Assembly: GCF_004323635.1 (NCBI RefSeq)
Contig: NZ_CP036515.1
Location: 62,001-126,000, forward strand
Length of the DNA: 64,000 bases
Direction: 5' to 3'
Source: Lichenihabitans psoromatis
GTDB taxonomy: Bacteria > Pseudomonadota > Alphaproteobacteria > Rhizobiales > Beijerinckiaceae
Part shown: in pieces, positions 17,398 to 27,327 of the stretch
How positions within the stretch are numbered: the first letter of the stretch is position 1
Layout: each line of letters opens with the position of its first letter
Translations under genes and position numbers: made by a program
Notes under the pieces: model-generated
Told to the model about the DNA's origin: nothing
The model's input: only the letters and a program-made list of their open reading frames with translations
Databases searched by the model: none

Positions 17398-19701
17398 ATG
17401 CTGGTCCCGTCGCCCCCCCTTCTGTCGACCCTGCTTCGTTCAACTGCCTTCGCGGCCTCCGTCCTCCTGGCGCTTGCCGGGCCGACGCAAGCGCAGTCGG
17501 CGGCTCAATTCCTGACAATCGGCAAACCGGGCACTCCGAGCGTCGATCAGGCCAATGCAGTCATCAAGCACCTGCCCGCCGGCCGCCTCGAACTCATGTT
17601 CAATGGCGAGAATACCACCAAGACCTGGCAGATCTCCCTTGGCCGCCTCGAAGCCGCCCGTACCCAAACGTTTCAACTGGCCTTGCTCAATGCGGTGTCG
17701 CTGCTGCCCGAGCGCTCGACCGTGAAACTGTCGATTAACGGCGTCACCTTGGCCACGATCCCGGCCTCGTCGCATGAAGAGGTCACCGCCTTTCCGGTGA
17801 AGATCCCGAACGGCCTCTTGGTGCCGGGCCTCAACACCGTTCAGGTCAGCGTGGCGCTGACCCATCGCGTCGATTGCTCGGTCAAGGCCACATACGAGCT
17901 CTGGGCCTCGCTTGATCCGGCCAAAACCGGGTTCATCGTGCCGAAGGACGCGGCTTTTTCGGTGCGCTCGCTCGGCGATCTCGCAGCCGAACCGCTCGCC
18001 GATGACGGCACGACGCGCATCCACATGCGCCTGCCCCAGGGCGCCGGTGAGGCCAGCATCGGCCAAGCCGGGCGCTTCATCGGTGCGATCGTCCGTCACG
18101 CCGGCCTTGCTCGCCCGATCGTCGACAGCGGCCCCGACCTTGGTCGCGGACCGGGCTTTGACGTCTTGATCAACAAGGGCGCGCTGCAGGACGACAGCAT
18201 CAAAGCGCTGCATCTGCTGGCGCGTGACGAGACCCTGACGATCGGCCGCGACCCGGCGACCAACCGTCTCGTGCTGGTGCTATCGGGCAACGACGATGCC
18301 GACATCGAACGGCAGATCGACAGCCTTGGCAGGAGCGGGCTTGGATCGGTGGCGCGCAGCGGCGGATCCGTCATCAACAGTGGCAGCCGCCGCAGCTTCG
18401 CCGAACTCGGCTTCGCGACCGAGAATTTCGCCGGCCGTCATTACATGTCGAGCCTCGACATCACGCTGCCGTCCGACTTCTACCCGGCCAACGACCGGGC
18501 CCGCCTGCTGCTCGATGGCGCGCATTCGGGCGCCCTCGACGACAACAGCGCGCTCGTGTTCCGTGTCAACGGCACCCTGGTCTCGACCATGCCGCTGGCT
18601 GGCGGAAAACCCGAACGGCTGCAGCATGCCATCGTGGAACTGCCGTTACGGTTCTTCCACCCGGGCCACAACGAAATCGCGATCGAGGGCATGACCAGTT
18701 CGCCGCTCGACCAGCAATGCGACCATTCCACCATGTCGCATGACCCACGCCTGATGATCGCCGGATCGTCCGAGCTCGAATTTCCCGACTTCGCGCGGCT
18801 CGTGACCCTGCCGCAGATTCCCTCCGCGCTCTCGTCAAGGACGGTCGCGGACGGTCAGCACCTGAACCTCTACCTCCCGAACGCGGATAGCGGCTCAGTC
18901 GGCGCCGGGCTCACCCTGTTGGCCAATATGGCAGCGAGCCGGATCGACGTCGGATCTCCTGCCGTGCACGTCGGCTCCGTCGCGAGCAGCGATGCGCCTG
19001 GCATCGTGATCGGCACCCCCGATCAACTGCCCGAGACCCTCGCCTCCGGCTTGCACGATATCGCGAAGCCAGCCTCGAACGAACTGCCTGTGGTGGCCGA
19101 AACAGGCGAGGCGCGCAGGGCCGAGCCGAACCCGATGAGCACCGACATGCCGCTCGATGCAGCCGCAACGGACAACAGCGTCATGGTCAAGTCCGGCGTC
19201 CAAGCGGTCGTGAACGGGGCGGAGCAACTTCTGCGAAGCCGGGGGTTCTTCTTCTCGGGCAATCAGAGCCGGTTCGATCGGCTGCCCGCCACCAGCACCA
19301 CGATGCTGATCGCCGCTATCGCGCCCGATGTCGGGTCTGCGTCGATCGGGGGTCTCGAACTCCCGCATTTCACGCGGAACCCGTCTCAATGGTTGGTCGT
19401 GACCGCACCGACGGCCGACCTGTACCAAAACGGGATCGCCCATCTCGTCGCCAACGGGCAATGGTCTGATCTCGCAGGCCAAGCCATCAGCCTCAACGTC
19501 AAGACCGACGCGCTGCAATCGATCCAACCCGCCCGAGTCACCTATGTGATGCCCGAGCGGCTGGTCCTGTCCGACATTCGACCAATTTTCGGCGGCGTCT
19601 TGTCGAACAACATCATGCTGAGCATCGCGCTTCTCATGCTGCTCATGACGATCCTCGGCGTTTCGACCCACATCCTCATTCGCCGCACGGGATCGAAGTA
19701 A
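17398..19701 (+). CDS. bcsB: Cellulose synthase periplasmic subunit BcsB
   Basis: 767 residues from the ATG at 17398, where the signal peptide begins (hydrophobic LLRSTAFAASVLLALAG, cleavage near TQAQ). It is a periplasmic beta-rich protein with BcsB-typical features (TYELWASLDP, HNEIAIEGMTSSPLDQQC) and a single C-terminal membrane anchor (about the last 30 residues). It anchors to BcsA and guides the nascent glucan across the periplasm. 91 bp separate it from bcsA; the same transcript is likely. Confidence 0.92.
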   Translation: MLVPSPPLLSTLLRSTAFAASVLLALAGPTQAQSAAQFLTIGKPGTPSVDQANAVIKHLPAGRLELMFNGENTTKTWQISLGRLEAARTQTFQLALLNAVSLLPERSTVKLSINGVTLATIPASSHEEVTAFPVKIPNGLLVPGLNTVQVSVALTHRVDCSVKATYELWASLDPAKTGFIVPKDAAFSVRSLGDLAAEPLADDGTTRIHMRLPQGAGEASIGQAGRFIGAIVRHAGLARPIVDSGPDLGRGPGFDVLINKGALQDDSIKALHLLARDETLTIGRDPATNRLVLVLSGNDDADIERQIDSLGRSGLGSVARSGGSVINSGSRRSFAELGFATENFAGRHYMSSLDITLPSDFYPANDRARLLLDGAHSGALDDNSALVFRVNGTLVSTMPLAGGKPERLQHAIVELPLRFFHPGHNEIAIEGMTSSPLDQQCDHSTMSHDPRLMIAGSSELEFPDFARLVTLPQIPSALSSRTVADGQHLNLYLPNADSGSVGAGLTLLANMAASRIDVGSPAVHVGSVASSDAPGIVIGTPDQLPETLASGLHDIAKPASNELPVVAETGEARRAEPNPMSTDMPLDAAATDNSVMVKSGVQAVVNGAEQLLRSRGFFFSGNQSRFDRLPATSTTMLIAAIAPDVGSASIGGLELPHFTRNPSQWLVVTAPTADLYQNGIAHLVANGQWSDLAGQAISLNVKTDALQSIQPARVTYVMPERLVLSDIRPIFGGVLSNNIMLSIALLMLLMTILGVSTHILIRRTGSK

Positions 19702-19747
19702 CGCCACACCGCGTCTCGATCCGTCGTTCTTCAGGAAAGCCTCCGCC

Positions 19748-21667
19748 ATGCCCATTCGCCATCCCGTCCTACTCTCGGTTCTTCTGCTCGGCGCCTCGAC
19801 CGTGGTCCACTCGCAGGCGGTGCGAAGCGCGGCGGAGGTTCCGCTTTCCGCCTCGCTGTTCAGCGCGCCCTCGACGACTACCCCCGCCGAGGCGACGCGC
19901 GTCCCTGGCGGCCCCTCGACACTCTCGCCCGAGCAGCAGGCCGCGCTTGGCGGCACCCTGCCCCGCGGTGCGAAGTTCGACACGCCAAGCGCCTTCGTGC
20001 TCCAACGGCCCAAGCCGCCTGGATCGAGCCAGGATGGCACAGCCTCCGACAAGGCCGCGGCCATCGATCTCGGTCCGCTGCGGTATTACGCGGCCCAGAA
20101 CGATCTTGCGCGCGTCGCGGCCGAGATCCGTCTGCTCCGGTCGAGCTATGCGGGTTGGGAGCCGCCGGAGGATCTCTTCGCCGAGGTGCGGAGCGGCGTC
20201 TCCGAACAGCCGCTCTGGGATCTGTTCGGCAAGCATGACATCGTCGGCGTTCATGCCGCGATGGACGACATGCGCGCGCGTATTCCCGGATGGCAGCCGT
20301 CGAGCGATCTCAGCGGCAAGCTGGCCCTGGCCGAAGCCTATGACACGCTCGTCAAGGCGTCGGACACGCAGCAATGGGGCACCGTAATCGACATCGCGAC
20401 CGCGAGCCCAGGGCTGCTGACCTGCGGCAACGTCGACGCAATCTGGCGCACCGCCGAAGCGCTGGCACAATCCAATGACGAGCAACATGCGGCCGATGCT
20501 TATCGTTTCGTCATCGCCTCGTGTCCCAAACCCGAGGACCGCCTTGCGACGGTGCAAAAGGCGAACGGAATCCTTAAATCACCCGAATTGATTGAGAACC
20601 TCATTCAGAGTGGTAAGCGCGTCGGCGGCCACGGAGAATTCGATCAGGTGCGCTTCGATGTCCTCCGCCAGAAGATCGGCGAGGCGGCGGCTGGGAAATC
20701 CATAGATACTCCGGCCCAGTCCGACATCGACGCGCTCGCCGCAAACGCGCGGGCCAGTGGCGGCAAGACCGATGCCCAGTTGCTCGGTTGGTATGCTTAT
20801 TCGCACAAGGACTATGCCAAGGCCGAGACGTGGTTCACCATGGCGCTGCAGAATGGCGCAAATCCGAAGAGCGCCGAGGGGCTGGTGCTGACCCTGCGCG
20901 ATGGCGGCAAGCTTGCGGACGCCCAAAAGGCGGCGATCCAATATGCCGATCTCGACCATCCCAATCGCAAGCTGATGATCGAGATCCTGAGCGCAAACCT
21001 CGGTGCCCCGGGCGCGACACCGTTGAACCCCGCCGATCTCGCCATGCTGGGGCGGGCCATCGACACCGAGGCGTCGGCCGATGGCGCGCAGGCCTATGGC
21101 TGGTCTCTCTATAAGGCCGACGACCTCGCCGGAGCCGACGCCTGGTTCCACAAATCCGCGGCGTGGCAGCCGAGCGAATCCGCCGCCATCGGCTTGATGG
21201 TCACGGCCAAGCGCCTCAAGCATAACGCCGAATATGCCGCGCTCGTGGCGCAATATCGCACTGTCTATTCGCGCGTCGCCGATCTCGACAAGCTGATGCA
21301 TGGCAGCACTAACATCGCCATGACGTCGACCCGCAAACAGCCTCGTCTGGCGCGTAACAACAAGGGAACCCACGCCCGCGTCGCTCAATCGGAGGACGGT
21401 GGCTGGGATCAGAGCGCGACCGCGATCGTCAAAACGTTCGAGAGCGGCCAATACGACCAGGCGGTCGCGATGCTTGAACAGCGGAAGAGCCAGGGCCGAT
21501 CCGAGCCGCGTGGCCTCTCTGTAGTGCGTGGCTGGGCCATGTATCACAAGGGCGACTGGACCGGCGCCCAGCAGGTCTTCGCCGATCTCAAAAATGGCAT
21601 GCCGCGGGAAAGCCAGGAGGGGCTCCGCGTCATTCAGCAAGGCTACACCAACCCGCGCTATCGCTGA
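19748..21667 (+). CDS. Exported TPR protein of the cellulose synthase operon
   Basis: 639 residues with a signal peptide (1-23), a Pro/Ser/Thr-rich stretch, then helical TPR/Sel1-like repeats, clearest around residues 330-440 (LLGWYAYSHKDYAKAETWF, AQAYGWSLYKADDLAGADAWF) and near the C-terminus (WAMYHKGDWTGAQQVF). It takes the bcsC position but has no outer-membrane beta-barrel C-terminal domain, so it can supply only the periplasmic scaffold function. Immediately downstream of bcsB (46 bp). Confidence 0.8.
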   Translation: MPIRHPVLLSVLLLGASTVVHSQAVRSAAEVPLSASLFSAPSTTTPAEATRVPGGPSTLSPEQQAALGGTLPRGAKFDTPSAFVLQRPKPPGSSQDGTASDKAAAIDLGPLRYYAAQNDLARVAAEIRLLRSSYAGWEPPEDLFAEVRSGVSEQPLWDLFGKHDIVGVHAAMDDMRARIPGWQPSSDLSGKLALAEAYDTLVKASDTQQWGTVIDIATASPGLLTCGNVDAIWRTAEALAQSNDEQHAADAYRFVIASCPKPEDRLATVQKANGILKSPELIENLIQSGKRVGGHGEFDQVRFDVLRQKIGEAAAGKSIDTPAQSDIDALAANARASGGKTDAQLLGWYAYSHKDYAKAETWFTMALQNGANPKSAEGLVLTLRDGGKLADAQKAAIQYADLDHPNRKLMIEILSANLGAPGATPLNPADLAMLGRAIDTEASADGAQAYGWSLYKADDLAGADAWFHKSAAWQPSESAAIGLMVTAKRLKHNAEYAALVAQYRTVYSRVADLDKLMHGSTNIAMTSTRKQPRLARNNKGTHARVAQSEDGGWDQSATAIVKTFESGQYDQAVAMLEQRKSQGRSEPRGLSVVRGWAMYHKGDWTGAQQVFADLKNGMPRESQEGLRVIQQGYTNPRYR

Positions 21668-21777
21668 GGTCGTCGCCCTCTCGGGCAATGGCCTCGTGAC
21701 GCTCGAAACTCGGCATGGCATGGTTTTGTCAAAGGGTCGATGCGACGACACGGGGCGCCATGCCCGATGAGGGTCAA

Positions 21778-23106
21778 ATGGGTCCAGAGGTCGATCGGGT
21801 CATTCCCGATACAGAGATGCCGCGTCATGCCGAAGTCGTCATCATCGGGGGCGGCATCATCGGTGCCAGCGCGGCCCTGACGCTGGCACGGCGGGGCATC
21901 TCGGTCGTACTCTGCGAAAAAGGGCTCGTGGCGGGCGAGCAATCCAGCCGGAACTGGGGATGGGTTCGCAAGGCGCGGCGCGATCCGCGCGAGATCCCGC
22001 TGGTGATCGAAAGCCTGCGCCTCTGGACCGATATGAACGAAACCGTGGGGGCCGAGACCGGCTTTCGCACCACCGGTATCGTCTTCGCGGCCGACAACGA
22101 CAGCGACGTCGCGCGTTTCGAGACATGGCTCGATCATGCGCGGCCGTATCAGATCGACGCGCGCCTCATTTCCGGGAGCGAACTCGATCGCCACTTGCCA
22201 GACGGCGGATCGCGCTACAAGGCCGCGCTCTATTGCGCCAGCGACGGCTGCGCCGAGCCCCAGGCCGCCACACCCGCGATCGCGAGAGCGGCGCAGCGCG
22301 ACGGAGCCGTGATCCTCACCGATTGCGCCGTGCGGGGGCTGGATCGAGCGGGTGGGCGCGTGATCGCCGCCGTCACCGAACGAGGCCGCATCGGGTGCAA
22401 TGCCGTCGTGCTGGCAGGTGGCGCGTGGTCGCGCCGCTTCCTTCGAGACCTCGATGTGACGTTGCCACAGCTCAAAGTGCGGTCCAGCGTGCTGCGAACC
22501 GCACCGCTCGACGGCGCGCCCACGACCGCCTTCTGGGGTGATCACGCGGCCTATCGCAAGCGGCTCGATGGCGGTTACACGATCGCCAACGGCAGCGTGA
22601 ACGTCGTGCCGATCGTGCCGGACAGCTTCCGCTTCCTCAAGCACTTCCTCCCGCCGTTCTGGGACGACCGAAAAAGTCTGAGGCTCCGCGCGGATCACCG
22701 CTTCGCCGAGGAATGGCGCGAGGAACGCCTGGTTCCGCTCGATGAGGTGTCGCCCTACGAGACAACGCGCGTGCTCGATCCCGAGCCGGACCGGCGCTAC
22801 AACCGCGAGGCGCTGGCGCATCTCGTCAAAACCGTTCCGGCTTTCGCCGGCGCCCGCGTCGTGCAGGAATGGGCCGGCATGATCGACGTCATGCCGGATG
22901 CGGTGCCGGTCATCTCACCGGTCGATAGCATTGCCGGATTGGTGGTCGCAACGGGCTTTTCCGGCCATGGTTTCGGCATCGGCCCTGCCGCGGGTCGGCT
23001 CGCCGCGGATCTGGCGACCGGTGCCGCGCCTCTGGTCGATCCGCGTGAGTTCCGTTTGTCGCGCTACAGCGATGGCTCCAACCCGCGCGCCGCCGTCGGC
23101 ATCTGA
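21778..23106 (+). CDS. FAD-dependent amine/D-amino-acid oxidase-type enzyme
   Basis: About 442 residues. Dinucleotide-binding motif VVIIGGGIIGASAALTLARRG near the N-terminus, then the DAO-fold body (SSRNWGWVRKARRD, VVLAGGAWSRRFL) and a C-terminal FAD segment (VATGFSGHGFGIGPAAGRL). Members oxidise amines or D-amino acids, giving imines. The ATG at 21778 has GAGGG at good spacing; ATG at 21760 is the alternative. Substrate unknown; stands alone between bcs and ilvD. Confidence 0.85.
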   Translation: MGPEVDRVIPDTEMPRHAEVVIIGGGIIGASAALTLARRGISVVLCEKGLVAGEQSSRNWGWVRKARRDPREIPLVIESLRLWTDMNETVGAETGFRTTGIVFAADNDSDVARFETWLDHARPYQIDARLISGSELDRHLPDGGSRYKAALYCASDGCAEPQAATPAIARAAQRDGAVILTDCAVRGLDRAGGRVIAAVTERGRIGCNAVVLAGGAWSRRFLRDLDVTLPQLKVRSSVLRTAPLDGAPTTAFWGDHAAYRKRLDGGYTIANGSVNVVPIVPDSFRFLKHFLPPFWDDRKSLRLRADHRFAEEWREERLVPLDEVSPYETTRVLDPEPDRRYNREALAHLVKTVPAFAGARVVQEWAGMIDVMPDAVPVISPVDSIAGLVVATGFSGHGFGIGPAAGRLAADLATGAAPLVDPREFRLSRYSDGSNPRAAVGI

Positions 23107-23140
23107 GCGACGGACGACGGCACGGGCGGGAGCAGCCGCG

Positions 23141-24973
23141 TCAGATTTTGCGAACTGCGCCCTTGGCGGCACTCGTCGTCATCGACGCATAAGCCCGCAG
23201 GGCTCCCGACACCTTGCGCTTCCGCACCTCGGTCGGGTGCCATCCGGCCTCCTCCTGCGCCTGCCGACGGTCGGCAAGCTCGGCATCGCTCACGGCGAGA
23301 TGGATCGAGCGCTTCGGGATATCGATCTCGATCCGGTCGCCTTCCCGTACGAGCGCGATGGTGCCGCCTTCAGCGGCTTCCGGCGAGACATGACCGATCG
23401 ACAGGCCGGACGAGCCGCCCGAGAACCGTCCATCCGTCACAAGGGCGCAGACTTTGCCCATTCCCTTGGATTTCAGATAGCTGGTCGGGTAGAGCATTTC
23501 CTGCATGCCGGGGCCGCCGCGCGGCCCCTCGTAGCGGATCAGCACCACGTCGCCCGGCTTGACGCCGCCGTTGAGAATACCGAGCACCGCCGTATCCTGG
23601 CTCTCGAAGATCCGCGCCGTTCCGTGAAACGTCAGGATCGAGGCATCGACGCCCGCCGTCTTCACGATACAGCCGTCTTCCGCGAGGTTGCCGTACAGCA
23701 CCGCGAGGCCGCCATCCGTCGAATAGGCGTGTTCGAGATTGCGGATCACGCCCGTCTCGCGGTTCGTGTCGACATCCTCGTATCGGCTGTCCTGGCTAAA
23801 CGCGACCTGCGTCGGCACACCACCGGGGGCCGCTCTGAAGAAGTGATGGACGCTCTCGCTTGTGGTGCGCTTGACGTCCCAGCGATCGAGCGCCGCCCCC
23901 AGGCTTTCGGCGTGGATCGAGCCGACGCTGCTATCGAGCAAGCCGGCGCGATCGAGTTCACCCAAAATCCCCATGATGCCACCGGCGTGATGGACATCCT
24001 CCATGTGAACGTCGGCGATGGCGGGCGCGACCTTGCACAAGACCGGAACCCGTCGAGATAAGCGGTCGATATCCGCCATGGTGAAGTCGATCTCGCCTTC
24101 ATGGGCAGCGGCCAGCAGATGCAGCACCGTATTGGTCGAGCCGCCCATCGCGATATCGAGCGTCATGGCGTTTTCGAAGGCCGCGAAACTCGCAATGGCA
24201 CGCGGCAGCACCGACGCGTCATTCTGCTCGTAATGGCGGCGGGCGAGATCGACGATCAAATGCCCCGCCTCGACGAACAGACGCCGACGGTCGGCATGAG
24301 TCGCCAGCGTCGAGCCGTTGCCCGGCAGCGACAAGCCGAGCGCCTCGGTCAGGCAGTTCATCGAATTGGCCGTGAACATGCCCGAGCAGGAACCGCAGGT
24401 CGGGCAAGCCGAGCGCTCGATTGCCTGCACATCCTCGTCGCTGACGCGGTCGTCAGCGGCCGCCACCATCGCGTCGACGAGGTCGAGTGTCTTGACGACA
24501 CCGTTTTTCAACGTGACCTTCCCGGCCTCCATCGGGCCACCCGACACGAACACGACCGGGATGTTGATCCGCAGGGCCGCCATCAACATGCCGGGCGTGA
24601 TCTTGTCGCAATTGGAGATGCAGACCATGGCGTCCGCACAATGAGCGTTGACCATATATTCGACGCTGTCGGCGATGAGTTCGCGCGAGGGCAACGAATA
24701 GAGCATGCCGTCGTGGCCCATCGCGATGCCGTCATCGACCGCGATCGTGTTGAATTCCTTGGCGACACCGCCGGCCGCCTCGATCTCGCGCGCCACCAAC
24801 TGGCCGAGATCCTTGAGGTGGACGTGACCGGGGACGAACTGGGTGAACGAGTTCACGACCGCGATGATCGGCTTGCCGAAATCGCTGTCCTTCATGCCGG
24901 TGGCGCGCCAGAGGCCGCGTGCGCCGGCCATGTTGCGACCGTGGGTGGTGGTGCGTGAACGATAGGGAGGCAT
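23141..24973 (-). CDS. ilvD: Dihydroxy-acid dehydratase IlvD
   Basis: 610 residues, close to the usual ~610-616. It has the Fe-S cysteine motifs [14 protein letters not shown] and [16 protein letters not shown] and the C-terminal [19 protein letters not shown]. It dehydrates 2,3-dihydroxy-isovalerate and -methylvalerate in valine/isoleucine synthesis. The ATG at 24973 ([20 protein letters not shown]) matches family N-termini; upstream in-frame sequence is not conserved-looking. Confidence 0.96.
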   Translation of the reverse strand: MPPYRSRTTTHGRNMAGARGLWRATGMKDSDFGKPIIAVVNSFTQFVPGHVHLKDLGQLVAREIEAAGGVAKEFNTIAVDDGIAMGHDGMLYSLPSRELIADSVEYMVNAHCADAMVCISNCDKITPGMLMAALRINIPVVFVSGGPMEAGKVTLKNGVVKTLDLVDAMVAAADDRVSDEDVQAIERSACPTCGSCSGMFTANSMNCLTEALGLSLPGNGSTLATHADRRRLFVEAGHLIVDLARRHYEQNDASVLPRAIASFAAFENAMTLDIAMGGSTNTVLHLLAAAHEGEIDFTMADIDRLSRRVPVLCKVAPAIADVHMEDVHHAGGIMGILGELDRAGLLDSSVGSIHAESLGAALDRWDVKRTTSESVHHFFRAAPGGVPTQVAFSQDSRYEDVDTNRETGVIRNLEHAYSTDGGLAVLYGNLAEDGCIVKTAGVDASILTFHGTARIFESQDTAVLGILNGGVKPGDVVLIRYEGPRGGPGMQEMLYPTSYLKSKGMGKVCALVTDGRFSGGSSGLSIGHVSPEAAEGGTIALVREGDRIEIDIPKRSIHLAVSDAELADRRQAQEEAGWHPTEVRKRKVSGALRAYASMTTSAAKGAVRKI

Positions 24974-25221
24974 GAGATCGGACCTTCGATGTTTTACGAC
25001 TTTACTTCGGCCTATTCCCCTCGGCGGCCGCAAGCAATCTTTTCGACGTCCGATCTCGACTTTTAGCTCCCAGCTTTGCGTCTCCCGACATGACGACACC
25101 TCCTGTTCGGCCGGCCGGACCCGATGGACGCGGCAGTGCCTTCAACGGTCTGTTGCGTGATCCGATGGAACTCAACCCACCCCCGATGCGATGTCACTCC
25201 ACGATCGGCCGGAGAGCAAAA

Positions 25222-25488
25222 ATGCAGCGGTATCACTTCAACGTTTATGACGGCGTCGCGTCGATCGACAACGAAGGCACGGAACTCGTCAGCATTGATG
25301 AGGCTCGACGCCACGCGCTCGAATTGGCCGGAGAACTTCTGAAGGAAGAGGCTCGTCAGCGGCGCTTCGGAGACGATTGGCGCGTCGAGGTCACCGATCA
25401 CCGCGGGCTCATCCTGTTTCGCATGGATATCAATGTTGCGGAGACAGCGGCGTCCTTACAGCGCAACGGCCCGCCGGAGTGCCGGTAG
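25222..25488 (+). CDS. DUF6894-type small protein
   Basis: 88 residues from the ATG at 25222 with GGAGAG upstream. The N-terminus MQRYHFNVYDG... followed by EARRHALELAGELL and WRVEVTDHRGLILFRMDI is the DUF6894 pattern, common as paralogues in Rhizobiales. Function unknown. Confidence 0.75.
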   Translation: MQRYHFNVYDGVASIDNEGTELVSIDEARRHALELAGELLKEEARQRRFGDDWRVEVTDHRGLILFRMDINVAETAASLQRNGPPECR

Positions 25489-25611
25489 ATCGACCCATCG
25501 CCAAACGGCGTCCGCAAAGACGGTTAGGCCGTTTCGGTCGCGGCGGTGAAGCAGGCCGCCAGCGCCTGTGCGGGCCAAGCCGGTAGCGATCGGAGCCCTG
25601 CGCCCGCCGAT

Positions 25612-26385
25612 TCAGTCGAGAAGGTCGATCCAGACGGGCGCATGATCGCTCGCGTTGTCGACGCCCCGCACGGCTCGATCCACCCCTCCTGCGACGAGAC
25701 GCGACACGAGCGCGGGGCTGACCAGCAGATGGTCGAGCCGTAAACCGGCGTCCCGCGTCCACGATTGGCGCAGATAGGCCCAGAACGTGTAGACGCGCCC
25801 GTCTGGGTGAAGGTCGGCGATCGCGTCCGTCCAGCCCGCCCGCAATAAGGCCGCGAAGGCGGCGCGTGGGGCCGGCTGCACGAGAGCATTGTCCAGCCAA
25901 GACCGCATCGCATAGATATCGTGGTCTGTGGGCACGACATTATAGTCGCCGGCGAGGACAGCTGGGACATCGTCGCGTCGAAGGCTTGCCGCATGGGCCA
26001 GCAATCTCTCGAACCAAGCCATTTTATAGCTGAATTTTGGCCCTGGCTGCGGGTTACCATTGGGCAGATATAAGCAGCCGATCAGCACGCCATCGACGGC
26101 GGCCTCGATGTAGCGGGCCTCGTGATCGAGCGGGTCGCCCGGCAAGGCGCGGCGCGTTTCGATCGGGTCGAGGTCGCGGGCCAGGATGGCGACGCCGTGA
26201 TTGGCGCCCTGCCCGCTCCATACGGCCCGATATCCCGCCTTGGCGAGAGTCTCATGCGGGAAGGCAGCGTTGGTGCATTTAATCTCCTGAAGACACGCCA
26301 CATCCGGCCGCGCCTCCTCCAACCACGCCAGCAAGTTGGCGATCCGCTGGTTGATTCCGTTGATGTTGAAGGTCGCGATTTTCAT
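25612..26385 (-). CDS. xthA: Exodeoxyribonuclease III (AP endonuclease family)
   Basis: 257 residues of the EEP nuclease fold: MKIATFNINGINQR, CLQEIKC (metal Glu), GDYNVVPTDHDIY (catalytic Asp/Asn), and SDHAPVWIDL (catalytic His). Repairs abasic sites and removes 3' blocks in double-stranded DNA. The ATG at 26385 starts exactly at the conserved first strand. Confidence 0.93.
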   Translation of the reverse strand: MKIATFNINGINQRIANLLAWLEEARPDVACLQEIKCTNAAFPHETLAKAGYRAVWSGQGANHGVAILARDLDPIETRRALPGDPLDHEARYIEAAVDGVLIGCLYLPNGNPQPGPKFSYKMAWFERLLAHAASLRRDDVPAVLAGDYNVVPTDHDIYAMRSWLDNALVQPAPRAAFAALLRAGWTDAIADLHPDGRVYTFWAYLRQSWTRDAGLRLDHLLVSPALVSRLVAGGVDRAVRGVDNASDHAPVWIDLLD

Positions 26386-26498
26386 ACCGTCGTCGAGCGC
26401 TTCCGACCGTTTCAGTGACGCTCGACTGTCGGGCGTCCTCGATACGGTGTACAGCACCGGCGTGATCGTAACGGTGCGACACCTCCGGATTTTCCGCC

Positions 26499-26840
26499 AT
26501 GTTCACGCTTCGTGAAAAAGAAATCTTCGACGTCACCACCCTCACCTGGGTGCACAAGCTCGATGCAGAATATTTCGTCCGGTTTCCCGTCGAGGGCGGC
26601 ACGTTCAAGCTCGGGCTCAAGATCTACGAACTCGACATCGGTGGCTTCGACTTCGCGCAGAGCCACTTCATTCGCGAGCCGTTCCGTCTGTCGGACCAGA
26701 TCCACGAGCCGGCTGTGTCAAACAGCTCTGATTCAGCGCTCGAGCGTGCCGTCGACGCCATCACGGCTCGGTATGAAGCTGCGGTTCAGGCGGGCGAGCA
26801 GCCGCAGGCCGCCTGGTTTGTGACCAATCCCGATTATTAA
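26499..26840 (+). CDS. Hypothetical protein
   Basis: 113 residues, no signal peptide or membrane segment. The N-terminal two thirds look like a beta-rich domain (LTWVHKLDAEYFVRFPVEGG, KLGLKIYELDIGGFDF), the end helical (LERAVDAITARYEAAV). Coding character is good; family not recognised. Divergent from xthA. Confidence 0.6.
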   Translation: MFTLREKEIFDVTTLTWVHKLDAEYFVRFPVEGGTFKLGLKIYELDIGGFDFAQSHFIREPFRLSDQIHEPAVSNSSDSALERAVDAITARYEAAVQAGEQPQAAWFVTNPDY

Positions 26841-26968
26841 AGCGGCATCGTGAGGCCGAACCGCTCATGAACGCGTTGTGAACCCGACCAGCACGGGACG
26901 TTCATGATGTCCCTGCTACGGAAGCGTAACGGCCAGGGCATGTGAAGCCTGGCCAAGGGAGAAAACCA

Positions 26969-27250
26969 ATGCTCAAGACCAATTTCAAGCTCGGCGCCAT
27001 CGCGCTTGTGCTCGCATGTTCGGCTTTCGCCAACGGCACTGCCTCCGCGCAGGGCTATGACGGTGGTCGGGACGACGGTTATCACGGTGGGTATCATCAC
27101 CATCACGATGGCTATGGCGACCGTGAGATGCATCACCGTATGATGCGCCACGAAATGATGCGCCATGAGATGATGCGTCACGAGATGATGCGTCATGAAA
27201 TGCGTCGTCACGAGATGCACCGCATGATGCGAAACGACATGAACGACTAA
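26969..27250 (+). CDS. Exported Met/His-repeat protein (putative metal-binding)
   Basis: 93 residues from an ATG with AAGGGAGAAA upstream. Signal peptide to about residue 27 (ending ASAQ), then a Gly/Tyr/Asp/His linker, and a run of MMRHE pentapeptides with His/Met at fixed spacing. The Met-His pattern suggests binding of Cu or a similar ion in the periplasm. No domain family recognised. Followed by a strong bidirectional terminator. Confidence 0.68.
   Translation: MLKTNFKLGAIALVLACSAFANGTASAQGYDGGRDDGYHGGYHHHHDGYGDREMHHRMMRHEMMRHEMMRHEMMRHEMRRHEMHRMMRNDMND
27140..27214 (+). repeat. Five tandem 15-bp coding repeats (Met-Met-Arg-His-Glu)
   Basis: Five in-frame 15-bp units, of type ATGATGCGYCAYGAR, the last with ATG-CGT replacing ATG-ATG. 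Third-base differences (CAC/CAT, GAA/GAG, CGC/CGT) show that the peptide rather than the DNA is being kept. Confidence 0.85.
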
Positions 27251-27274
27251 GCTTTTCATCACCAGCGTTAAAAA

Positions 27275-27298
27275 AAATGGCTCCGAAAGGGGCCATTT
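27275..27298. terminator. Bidirectional rho-independent terminator
   Basis: A 10-bp stem with a GAAA tetraloop (AAATGGCTCC / GGGGCCATTT), preceded by a run of A and followed by T-rich sequence. It can end both the plus-strand gene finishing at 27250 and the minus-strand L,D-transpeptidase finishing at 27328. Confidence 0.82.
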
Positions 27299-27327
27299 CT
27301 ATTGGGGTACAATCAGGAGATGATGCC

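Noticed and set aside
18895..20064. Minus-strand frame of 389 codons over bcsB and the TPR gene
   Set aside because: Crosses two well-supported plus-strand genes and a gap; no coding character.
27140..27214. CRISPR-like repeat
   Set aside because: 15-bp units without spacers, in frame inside a coding sequence; a protein tandem repeat. No CRISPR array was seen anywhere in the window.
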